Shown here: positions 8,278 to 15,589 of the stretch, one piece after another
Numbering within the stretch: position 1 is the first letter of the stretch
Layout: the number at the start of each line of letters is the position of its first letter
Assembly (NCBI GenBank): GCA_949285455.1
Contig: CASDXP010000006.1
Span: forward strand, 1 to 64,000
DNA: 64,000 nt
Direction of reading: 5' to 3'
From: an uncultured bacterium
GTDB lineage: Bacteria; Bacillota_I; Bacilli_A; RFN20; CAG-826
Program-made: the position numbers and the translations under genes
The notes under the pieces: generated by a model
What the model saw: only the letters and a program-made list of their open reading frames with translations
What the model was told of the DNA's origin: nothing
Database searches by the model: none

Positions 8278-9223
8278 ATACCTATCTCTTTCGTTAAGTA
8301 TTTTACTTTATGTTCTAGCAAGTATTGGAATGTTTTATTTCTTCTACTACTTTTTTACTGATGTCATCGTCAATAGCGGCCAAGATATCGATGTTACTTT
8401 TCCAGTTTTAATTTTATTAATCTTACCTATTTACGTTTTTTTCTTATATCATTTTTCATTGGCAATCGACAATAAATTAAAACTATATAAAAGATTAATA
8501 ATCCATTGCTCCATTTTAATATTTCTTTCAATTTATATTATCGTTCATTTAATTTTGACCATTTATTTTGTCTATCAAGGGTTCGCTATTAATCAACAAT
8601 TCACTAATTTCTTTCCTTTAGATTACATCATCTACGCTCTTTTAATTCTATTAATATTTAGTGCCTTACTTACCTATAGTGTCCTTAAATTTAAGAAAAT
8701 AAGAAAAGATAATAATCTAGAAGAGAACAATATTATTAAACCATCGATCAAACTTAACTTACCAAAAAAAGGTAAACTACCTTATCTAATTTTAATTATC
8801 GTCTATTTATTATTTGCAATGTATTTTTTCATGCAAGGCTTACTAGGTATATTTTTAATTGATTATACGATGATGATGAACCTATTAGGTTCATTAGTAG
8901 TCTTAATTTTATGTTTTGCTCCAACGATACTCATTTTTATTTATTATTTTGGTTATTTAAGGATGAAAGAAGAAAAGAAAAATAAATTCTATCTCATTAG
9001 CCTCATTTCCACTTCTTCATCATTCATATTGTTGCTCATCTTATACATCGTCCAACTAAGCATAAATAAGATGTTTGTCATCGAATCTTTACAAGCCTTC
9101 TTCCCTCTTGATTTTGCCGCTTCATTAAATATTGGCCCACTTATTTTATTCTTGCTTATGGCTTTACCCACATCGATAGCGGCTACCGTTTATTTATTAA
9201 GATTCTTAAAAAAGAAAAAATAA
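8267..9223 (+). CDS. Polytopic membrane protein of unknown family
   Basis: A 318-residue, very hydrophobic protein with about eight predicted membrane segments in two groups of four, separated by a basic loop (about residues 140-180). The two halves look alike: each ends in a long hydrophobic helix followed by lysine- and arginine-rich residues, which suggests an internal duplication. No catalytic motif or known domain was recognised. Its start overlaps the end of the phosphoesterase gene by 11 bases, so it is translated from the same mRNA. Confidence 0.75.
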   Translation: MKNKYLSLSLSILLYVLASIGMFYFFYYFFTDVIVNSGQDIDVTFPVLILLILPIYVFFLYHFSLAIDNKLKLYKRLIIHCSILIFLSIYIIVHLILTIYFVYQGFAINQQFTNFFPLDYIIYALLILLIFSALLTYSVLKFKKIRKDNNLEENNIIKPSIKLNLPKKGKLPYLILIIVYLLFAMYFFMQGLLGIFLIDYTMMMNLLGSLVVLILCFAPTILIFIYYFGYLRMKEEKKNKFYLISLISTSSSFILLLILYIVQLSINKMFVIESLQAFFPLDFAASLNIGPLILFLLMALPTSIAATVYLLRFLKKKK

Positions 9224-9252
9224 AATTAGTCTTTGAATCAAATTATTATTTT

Positions 9253-9285
9253 CGAGAAAAATAAAGTCAGATTTTATTTTGCTCG
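9253..9285. repeat. 33-bp palindromic element, copy 1 (3' side of DUF4143 ATPase)
   Basis: CGAG at one end and CTCG at the other enclose AAAAATAAA facing TTTTATTTT. The copy at 10550-10582 matches it at all but five or six positions and has the same length. This copy lies 30 bases beyond the ATPase stop codon. Confidence 0.75.
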
Positions 9286-9315
9286 TAATTTTATATTTTA
9301 ATTTAAAATTTCTAG

Positions 9316-10539
9316 TTACAACAATGAGATAGGAATTAGATAACAATTTCTATTGATCGGCATAATGTCTTCACTTGTACATATTACTAAGCCAGGTTTA
9401 ACCTCTAATTGGAATTTATTTAATACAGAAAAATTTTTATCAGGATTGCTTGGCTCTTTATTTTTCTTTATTTCGATAGGATAAATAGAGTCATGGGTTA
9501 CAATTAATAAATCTATCTCTTTTTTATCGATGTCTCGATAATAATATAAATTGTTCGCTTGCTTACCACTATTAAGATAACTTTTAACTATTTCACTTAC
9601 GATATAAGTTTCTAAAATTGCCCCATCCATATTACCGCACTCTAACGTTTTAGCATTCGGCCAACGGCAAAGATAACTAACAAGCCCTGTATCCATAAAA
9701 TAAAGCTTAGGGGTTTTTATCAATCTATCCGTCACCTTCGAATGATAAGGATGAAGAATAAAAATTACTCCACTTCTTTCTAAAATGGTTATCCATGATT
9801 TAACTGTTGGGGCGGAAACGCCAATTTGTTTAGAAATTTCATCATATTTTAATTCTTGACTAGTTCTTGCTGCAACATAGACTAAAAAATCATAAAATTC
9901 GTTCAATTTGCCCACTTGAGATAAGTCTTTAATATCACGTTCTAAATAGGTATTAATGTAATCACTATAATATTTATCTCTATCAATCTCACTAGCATTA
10001 ATTTTGGGCATACCTCCTTTAAATATTAATTCGTATATCTCTTCCGTACTTTTATGAGCGTATGTCATTCTTTTTAAAAACTCTATATTAGGATTAAATA
10101 CGCCATAATTTCTATTTTCTATCTCTTGTTTTGATAAAGACGATAATTCAAAAATTGCTACTCTACCCGCTAATGAATCGGAGATATTTTTCATCATCAA
10201 AAATTTTTGTGAACCAGTTAGCCAAAATAAACCATTTGCGTCTTTGCCTTCATAAGATAATTTATCCACTATATCTTTTATTTTTTCTAAAATTGAAGGA
10301 ACTTTTTGAAATTCATCAATTAATATGGGCGGTTTATAAGTTTCAAAAAATAATGAAGGATCTTCCGTTGCTAATTTTCTTATCATCCTATCATCGAAAC
10401 TAACATATTTTCTATTTGCTTCTTTGATATGATTTAGCATAGTGGATTTTCCAACTTGGCGTTGTCCGCATACCATAATAACAGGATAATGTTTATTATT
10501 TTCAATAATAATTTTTTCAATATTTCTGGTTATATACAT
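9316..10539 (-). CDS. AAA+ ATPase with DUF4143 domain
   Basis: A 407-residue protein of the AAA_14/DUF4143 type. Walker A is GQRQVGKST (residues 25-33) and Walker B is ILIDEFQKVP, followed by a sensor segment FWLTGSQKF. The C-terminal DUF4143 part is winged-helix-like, with KLYFMDTGLVSYLC and an acidic/lysine pattern (KKEIDLLIV, IYPIEIKK) resembling a degenerate PD-(D/E)XK nuclease fold. Such genes are common, patchily distributed and often found in mobile or variable regions; their role is not established. RBS GGAGAAACC abuts a 33-bp palindrome, and a matching palindrome lies past the stop. Two tRNA genes sit directly upstream. The placement suggests an inserted cassette. Confidence 0.9.
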   Translation of the reverse strand: MYITRNIEKIIIENNKHYPVIMVCGQRQVGKSTMLNHIKEANRKYVSFDDRMIRKLATEDPSLFFETYKPPILIDEFQKVPSILEKIKDIVDKLSYEGKDANGLFWLTGSQKFLMMKNISDSLAGRVAIFELSSLSKQEIENRNYGVFNPNIEFLKRMTYAHKSTEEIYELIFKGGMPKINASEIDRDKYYSDYINTYLERDIKDLSQVGKLNEFYDFLVYVAARTSQELKYDEISKQIGVSAPTVKSWITILERSGVIFILHPYHSKVTDRLIKTPKLYFMDTGLVSYLCRWPNAKTLECGNMDGAILETYIVSEIVKSYLNSGKQANNLYYYRDIDKKEIDLLIVTHDSIYPIEIKKNKEPSNPDKNFSVLNKFQLEVKPGLVICTSEDIMPINRNCYLIPISLL

Positions 10540-10549
10540 ATGGTTTCTC

Positions 10550-10582
10550 CGAGAAAAATAAATTCTAATTTTATTTTACTCG
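10550..10582. repeat. 33-bp palindromic element, copy 2 (5' side of DUF4143 ATPase)
   Basis: This is the same palindrome as at 9253-9285, in the same length and orientation. Its left end overlaps the Shine-Dalgarno site of the ATPase gene, so in the mRNA it could form a long hairpin just before the start codon. Confidence 0.75.
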
Positions 10583-10655
10583 AAATTTATTCACTTTATC
10601 AATAATTTCTTAATAAAAAAATAGGACACACAAGGAATCCTATTATATCTCGCTT

Positions 10656-10732
10656 TGGTGGCTCAACCCAGATTCGAACTGGGGACACACGGATTTTCAG
10701 TCCGATGCTCTACCTACTGAGCTATCGAGCCA
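10656..10732 (-). tRNA. tRNA-Phe(GAA)
   Basis: A full cloverleaf with encoded CCA. The seven acceptor pairs fit with one G-T pair. The anticodon loop CTGAAAA gives GAA, and the T loop is TTCGAAT. It follows tRNA-Asp on the same transcript. Confidence 0.95.
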
Positions 10733-10739
10733 AAATGCC

Positions 10740-10815
10740 TGGCGGACCTGACGGGAATCGAACCCGCGATCTCCTCTGTGACAGAGAGGCATGTTAACCG
10801 CTACACCACAGGTCC
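10740..10815 (-). tRNA. tRNA-Asp(GTC)
   Basis: A cloverleaf with encoded CCA. The anticodon arm CCTCT-CTGTCAC-AGAGG gives GTC. It is the first of a two-tRNA transcript with tRNA-Phe. Confidence 0.95.
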
Positions 10816-10829
10816 ACGTATGCTTAAAT

Positions 10830-10858
10830 ATTATCTATTATTCATCTATTTATTGCAA
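10830..10858 (-). promoter_or_regulatory. Promoter of the tRNA-Asp/tRNA-Phe operon
   Basis: On the minus strand TTGCAA (10853-10858), a 17-bp spacer and GATAAT (10830-10835) form a good vegetative sigma-factor promoter 15 bases before tRNA-Asp. Confidence 0.7.
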
Positions 10859-10890
10859 TAGATTTTTTTAAAATAACTAAATTTGTTTCA

Positions 10891-10920
10891 AAATAAAAAA
10901 GGGTGATTAATCACCCTTCT
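10891..10920 (-). terminator. Rho-independent terminator after rubrerythrin
   Basis: The perfect hairpin AAGGGTGATTAATCACCCTT (10899-10918) is followed on the minus strand by TTTTTTATTT. Confidence 0.9.
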
Positions 10921-10945
10921 TAATATAATTATTTAAAATTAGTAA

Positions 10946-11491
10946 TTAATAATTTTCTGCTCTTAATTCAAAATAAGATTTTGCGTGCTTACAAACAGGA
11001 CACACTTCTGGCGCAGCTTTACCGACGTGAATATGACCGCAGTTACGACATTTCCAAATGACGACATCTTCTTTGATGAAGACGTGATCAGTCTTAAGAT
11101 TTTCTAATAATTTAAGATATCTTTTTTCGTGTTCTGCTTCGATCTTCGCTACACCTTCCATTTGAGCAGCAATTTCTAAGAAACCTTCTTTTCTAGCTGT
11201 TTCAGCCATTTCCTTATACATTTCGGTCCATTCATAGTTTTCACCATTCGCTGCGTCTAGAAGGTTTTCCATCGTCGTAGGAACACTACCCTCATGAAGT
11301 GCCTTGAACCAAAGTTCAGCATGTTCTTTTTCATTCGCTGCCGTCTCTTCAAAAATTGCAGCAATTTGTTCGTAGCCTTCTTTTCTAGCTTTAGAAGCAT
11401 AATAAGTATACTTATTACGCGCTTGTGATTCGCCAGCGAAAGCTGCCCACAAATTCTTTTCTGTTTCAGTGCCTTTTAAACTTTTTGCCAT
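10946..11491 (-). CDS. rbr: Rubrerythrin
   Basis: A 181-residue protein. The N-terminal four-helix ferritin-like domain carries the di-iron ligands in two E-x-x-H type repeats (GESQARNKYTYYA, ANEKEHAELW; EGVAKIEAEHEKRY). The C-terminal rubredoxin-like domain binds one iron with two Cys pairs (CRNCGHIH and CPVCKHA). The family reduces hydrogen peroxide in anaerobes with electrons from NADH via rubredoxin, so it marks an anaerobic or microaerophilic cell. It is monocistronic: a strong AAAGGAGGA site precedes the start and a hairpin terminator follows the stop. The minus-strand TATACT about 30 bases upstream of that site is a likely -10. Confidence 0.97.
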   Translation of the reverse strand: MAKSLKGTETEKNLWAAFAGESQARNKYTYYASKARKEGYEQIAAIFEETAANEKEHAELWFKALHEGSVPTTMENLLDAANGENYEWTEMYKEMAETARKEGFLEIAAQMEGVAKIEAEHEKRYLKLLENLKTDHVFIKEDVVIWKCRNCGHIHVGKAAPEVCPVCKHAKSYFELRAENY

Positions 11492-11570
11492 ATGTAACTT
11501 TTATCCTCCTTTACATACTTTATTAAGTATATCTCAGCATTTATATTCTAGCAAATTAAATGCTCAATCT

Positions 11571-13538
11571 CTAATGCAATTCATCCGGTAATTCGATATA
11601 TTCATAATTCGTCTTATTATTTGGATTATTTGCAACTCTTTTCATCTCTTGATAAACTTCATCTCTCAATTTCTTCACCGCTTCAGGCTTCGATAAAGTT
11701 TCATCAGGGTAAAATGGCCCACTTAATGTGACGTCGACTCGCGGCTTTTTAAATGGCCACTTCGCTGGACGATAAGTCGAAGTCGCTACGACGGACGGTA
11801 AATTTAAATTGATAGGATAATGGAACGCTCGCGTGCCGAAATCACGAATCTTCGTACAAAATGGCCAAATATGTTCCTCTGGATAAACTAAAATACAATT
11901 TTTCTTATCTTTAGCGTAATAAGTGATGGCTTCGACAAATTTTCGAGCGTGTGATAAATCGCTTGGTACAGGAATGGCGCCAAGCATTTCCACGATCGTC
12001 TTAATACCTTTGATAGAAAATGTTTCTTGCGAAGCAATCGTGCGAACGCGGCGGTAAGGATTACATAGGACGACATGCGCTCCTAAGTCTAAATTTAAAG
12101 TATGATTTGCGTATAAGAAATAACCAGTTTTCTTCACCTTCTTCATCACCGCTTTTCGGTTATGAATTTTCGTTCCGTGAACGATTTTTGTAATGAGACC
12201 AATAATTGGGGTAGCGAAAACGAAATAAAGTATCCAAGAGAAAAATCTAAAGAAAATATTCTTCTTGATAAATTTATAATTTTTCTTCAAAGGTTTGAGA
12301 ACAGGTTTAGTTTTAGCAAAATCATCTTTTCTTTCATCTGTATAATAAATTACTTTAGTTTGTAATTTTTTTGTCACTGGAGGAAGATGTTTTTTCGTCT
12401 CATGAATCCTAATCGCGTCTTTTAACATTTGTTCCATTTGATCCATACTCTTTTCGAAAGAAAAATGCGAACCAAAGCCTTCATATTCTTTAGAAATTTT
12501 GGCTTTTTCTTCCGGATGTTCAATCCAATAAGTAATTTTATCGGATAAATCTTTCATCGATCGATAATCGAATAAATTCATCGGATGAAGAGCAAAACGA
12601 TTGGTCGCTGAACGGGGTGAATTAGAGATGACTGGCACTAGGCCACACGTCAGAGCTTCCACGCAAGAAATTGCTTCGATTTCAATCAAAGAAGGATGGA
12701 CGTAAAGATCACAATAATTGATGACATCGACTATTTCTTCTCTGCTAAAAAATTTGACGATTGGGGGATTAGGTAAATGTTTACCTAATTTAGCGATCTT
12801 ATCCGCTTGTGGACCACTTCCGGCAAAAATTAATTGGATCTTATCTTTATATTTATTTTGTTCGATAGCCTTAATTAAAAATAGATGATTTTTTTCTTTG
12901 GAAAGTCTTCCAGTAAAAAGAATTAAAAATTTACCTTCGTATTCTTTTGGTCTCACTACTTCTTTTTTCTTGAAGCGCTTATTGACGCCATTCGAGATGA
13001 TGTAATCTAAAACGTAATCATTTTTTAAATCGCCGACGTAATCGGAAATAAATTGGGTTGGAAAATGAATCGCATCAACTTTTGAATAGACATTTTTAAA
13101 AAATATTTTGTAGACGAAACGATTCCAAAAGCGTGAATTCATGACGAAGAAATGAGAGGTGACATTTTCCGCTTGGGAATGAAAACCCGCCGTAATTGGT
13201 TTATCAAATTTTGTAGCAATTTTGACAGCTTTTTTGGCGACGAAAAAAGGAAGCATGATGTGGACGACATCACAATCTTTAATTGCGTCTTCTAAAACCT
13301 TGTCATCACCTAAAGAAAACATGACGCCATTTTTCTTCACGTAATTGTTGAATGGCTTAAAATGAAAATCGATAGGAGGAACGATGTAATAGCCTTCCTT
13401 CCCCTTCTTATCTAAATCAGGGCAGACAATTCTAACAGTATGGCCTTTCGCTTTGAGTGTATCGATAAGATTTAAAGCAGCGATCGTCGTCCCATTATTA
13501 GGTTCGCCTAAGACTTCACAAACGACTGTAACAATCAT
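11571..13538 (-). CDS. Fusion of GT4 glycosyltransferase and PlsC-type acyltransferase
   Basis: A 655-residue protein. Residues 1-385 are a GT-B, family 4 glycosyltransferase: N-terminal GEPNNGT, FTGRLSKEKN, FAGSGPQ and the EX7E region LIEIEAISCVEALTCG. It is close to glucosyltransferases that act on diacylglycerol. After a basic linker and a membrane segment (about 428-450), residues 460-655 form a 1-acylglycerol-3-phosphate acyltransferase domain with NHTLNLD (HX4D, His479-Asp484) and a VYPEEH block. One chain thus joins a lipid glycosylation and a lipid acylation activity, probably for membrane glycolipid synthesis; substrates are inference. GAAGG precedes the start. ZIP and hydrolase genes lie upstream on the same strand. 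Confidence 0.88.
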   Translation of the reverse strand: MIVTVVCEVLGEPNNGTTIAALNLIDTLKAKGHTVRIVCPDLDKKGKEGYYIVPPIDFHFKPFNNYVKKNGVMFSLGDDKVLEDAIKDCDVVHIMLPFFVAKKAVKIATKFDKPITAGFHSQAENVTSHFFVMNSRFWNRFVYKIFFKNVYSKVDAIHFPTQFISDYVGDLKNDYVLDYIISNGVNKRFKKKEVVRPKEYEGKFLILFTGRLSKEKNHLFLIKAIEQNKYKDKIQLIFAGSGPQADKIAKLGKHLPNPPIVKFFSREEIVDVINYCDLYVHPSLIEIEAISCVEALTCGLVPVISNSPRSATNRFALHPMNLFDYRSMKDLSDKITYWIEHPEEKAKISKEYEGFGSHFSFEKSMDQMEQMLKDAIRIHETKKHLPPVTKKLQTKVIYYTDERKDDFAKTKPVLKPLKKNYKFIKKNIFFRFFSWILYFVFATPIIGLITKIVHGTKIHNRKAVMKKVKKTGYFLYANHTLNLDLGAHVVLCNPYRRVRTIASQETFSIKGIKTIVEMLGAIPVPSDLSHARKFVEAITYYAKDKKNCILVYPEEHIWPFCTKIRDFGTRAFHYPINLNLPSVVATSTYRPAKWPFKKPRVDVTLSGPFYPDETLSKPEAVKKLRDEVYQEMKRVANNPNNKTNYEYIELPDELH

Positions 13539-13564
13539 AATTATTAACCTTCATTATTGTAGCA

Positions 13565-14398
13565 TTAATGGACGTGAATAAAAAGTAGACACGCAAAGAC
13601 ACACGCACCCAAAAGAAGATAGATAGGTGTCAATTTCGACTTGTAAGTTGTAAATAAAGGTGGGAGCAATTCTTTGGCTAAGATGAACATAAGTGAGCCA
13701 GCACTTATGGCAATTAAAATAGCTTTCGCTAAATAGTTAGAGAATAATAAGTCACCTAGATGATATCCAACAATAGCGAATGCGTAAGCAGGTAAACTAG
13801 AAAGTAACGTCAATAAAATATTGTGAATATTTTTTAATTTACTATCTTTTAAAGAAGAAGACATCGCATAAGCGATGATAATGTTATGAATGAAAAGAAT
13901 AGCGCTCATGATGTAACCATTTTCAAAATGGCTCGCATCCGCAAAAGATAAACCTAGAGAAAAACCTTCGGGAATATTATGCGTAAAAATAGCGATGAAA
14001 AACACTAAAGCGGAAATAAATAGAGACCTTTCCTTACTTCTTTCTAATAATTCTTCCGCATGCATATGGTCTATACAACCATGTTCTTCTTCGTGATGAT
14101 GCGTGGATAATTTATCCACTAAAATATGTAGAAGATAGAAAAGTAAACCACTACCTAAAATGATTGCTAAACTAGCAAGTGCCCCATAGATTTCATTTCC
14201 ATCTAGATAAGTAATAAAAGAGGAAATACTTTCATTAAATAATTCTAAGAAAAGAAAAGACAATAATGCACCAGTCGAAAAATTTTGTAAGAAAATGATG
14301 ATGCTTTTAGGAAATTTCTTCGCTAATAAAGAAAGTAAACTACCTAGAAAAGTCGCACCGAGCGTGGCAAAAAAAGATAAAGTGTAAAAAATAGCCAT
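13565..14398 (-). CDS. ZIP-family metal transporter
   Basis: A 277-residue protein with about eight membrane segments. The fourth carries the ZIP signature HNIPEGFSLGLSF, whose His and Glu bind the metal, and the fifth has HNIIIAYAMSS. A histidine-rich cytosolic loop (THHHEEEHGCIDHMH) precedes it. The family imports zinc, and often iron or manganese, into the cytosol. It lies 26 bases upstream of the GT4-PlsC gene on the same strand. No clear Shine-Dalgarno site is visible before the ATG. Confidence 0.92.
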   Translation of the reverse strand: MAIFYTLSFFATLGATFLGSLLSLLAKKFPKSIIIFLQNFSTGALLSFLFLELFNESISSFITYLDGNEIYGALASLAIILGSGLLFYLLHILVDKLSTHHHEEEHGCIDHMHAEELLERSKERSLFISALVFFIAIFTHNIPEGFSLGLSFADASHFENGYIMSAILFIHNIIIAYAMSSSLKDSKLKNIHNILLTLLSSLPAYAFAIVGYHLGDLLFSNYLAKAILIAISAGSLMFILAKELLPPLFTTYKSKLTPIYLLLGACVFACLLFIHVH

Positions 14399-14421
14399 TT
14401 TGATTTAAACGATAGATAAAT

Positions 14422-14976
14422 TTATTTATTCATCCAATCCACTAATTCATCCACACTATAAATATTCGCCCCGTAGACATCTTTAAGATATTTGAGGCCA
14501 TATTCATAGTCTTCTTGGGTGAAAGAATTCGTACAATCTTTACAAACATTTACTTCGTAACCTAATTGGTAAGCATCCGCGGATGTATGTCTTACACACA
14601 TATGGGTATGTAGACCAGTTAATATTAAACTTTCCACCCCTAATTCTTTTAAAAGTAAATCTAAATCCGTATGGAAGAAGCCGCTATAACGACGTTTAGG
14701 AACGATGTAATCACATTCTTGCACTTCTAATTCAGGAATAACTTCCGCTCCTTTCGTGCCCGCGATAGCGTGGTCGCCCCAGAGCTTAAGTTCATGATCG
14801 ATACCTTTAATATGAGCGTCGTTACTAAAGATGACAGGAATATGATGTTTTCTAGCTTCATTTAATAAACGTTTGGTCGGTGCGATGATGCTTAACGCTC
14901 TATCGCAAGTTAAAGCCCCCGTAACAAAGTCATTGAGCATGTCGACGACGAGGATGGCAGTATGTTTTTTATCCAT
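14422..14976 (-). CDS. Isochorismatase-family cysteine hydrolase (nicotinamidase-like)
   Basis: A 184-residue protein with the cysteine hydrolase fold. The catalytic Asp is in VVDMLNDF, the Lys in VPKRRYSGFF, and the Cys in LTGLHTHMCVRHTSADA, preceded by the family cis-peptide region. The SNDAHIKG...LWGDHAIAGTKG segment matches nicotinamidases and their close relatives. The likely reaction is amide hydrolysis of nicotinamide to nicotinic acid for NAD salvage, but isochorismatase-like relatives act on other amides. A clear AAAGGAG site and a TATAAT box precede the start. Confidence 0.85.
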   Translation of the reverse strand: MDKKHTAILVVDMLNDFVTGALTCDRALSIIAPTKRLLNEARKHHIPVIFSNDAHIKGIDHELKLWGDHAIAGTKGAEVIPELEVQECDYIVPKRRYSGFFHTDLDLLLKELGVESLILTGLHTHMCVRHTSADAYQLGYEVNVCKDCTNSFTQEDYEYGLKYLKDVYGANIYSVDELVDWMNK

Positions 14977-15121
14977 ATAATTCTTCTCCTTTAATTATAA
15001 TTAAATATTAAAATATTTTTACTTTAAAGACAAACTATAAGTGACATTTAATAGAAAAGTTCAATTAATTAATGACAATAATTTTCTTAAATAGAAAATT
15101 TAAGTTATTGAAGTTTCAACA

Positions 15122-15322
15122 TTATTTTTTTCTTTTAATGCCGTGCATCTCATAAAAGATATCACTTAATTTATAGCCTAACCAGCCAACCATGATTTCA
15201 AAATCTTCTAAAGAGCAAACTTTAGTTTCATATGTTTCTAGAAGAATGTCCATAATTTGCTCATCTTTTAGACCTTGGTCTCTAAATCGAGAGACAAGCG
15301 TTTTAAATTCGTTATAATCCAT
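15122..15322 (-). CDS. Small hypothetical protein
   Basis: A 66-residue, largely helical, soluble protein with a basic tail (GIKRKK). It has a good Shine-Dalgarno site (AAAGGAAA) and stands alone between two longer untranscribed gaps. No domain was recognised and no function can be given. Confidence 0.7.
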   Translation of the reverse strand: MDYNEFKTLVSRFRDQGLKDEQIMDILLETYETKVCSLEDFEIMVGWLGYKLSDIFYEMHGIKRKK

Positions 15323-15416
15323 AACGTTTCCTTTCGACTATAAATAAATATTATGATTCTTATTTTATAATAGATGATGACAGTTTAATCAATTCTAAAC
15401 AATAATGTTATCGAAC

Positions 15417-15437
15417 AAAAAAAGCACCTACCGGTGC
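15417..15437 (-). terminator. Terminator after tRNA-fMet
   Basis: The hairpin GCACC-TACC-GGTGC (15424-15437) is followed on the minus strand by seven T residues. Confidence 0.85.
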
Positions 15438-15453
15438 AATTATTTTCTATCGG

Positions 15454-15527
<74 letters not shown>

Positions 15528-15539
15528 ATGTGCTTACTT

Positions 15540-15568
15540 ATTCTAGGACGTTAAGCCTTGCTTTGCAA
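15540..15568 (-). promoter_or_regulatory. Promoter of tRNA-fMet
   Basis: Minus-strand TTGCAA (15563-15568), a 17-bp spacer and TAGAAT (15540-15545) lie 12 bases before the tRNA. Confidence 0.65.
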
Positions 15569-15589
15569 CATTAAATTTTAGGAGATAGT

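Noticed and set aside
9224-10655. DUF4143 region as an insertion sequence
   Set aside because: No transposase or integrase is present and no short target duplication could be identified; the palindromes are reported as repeats instead.
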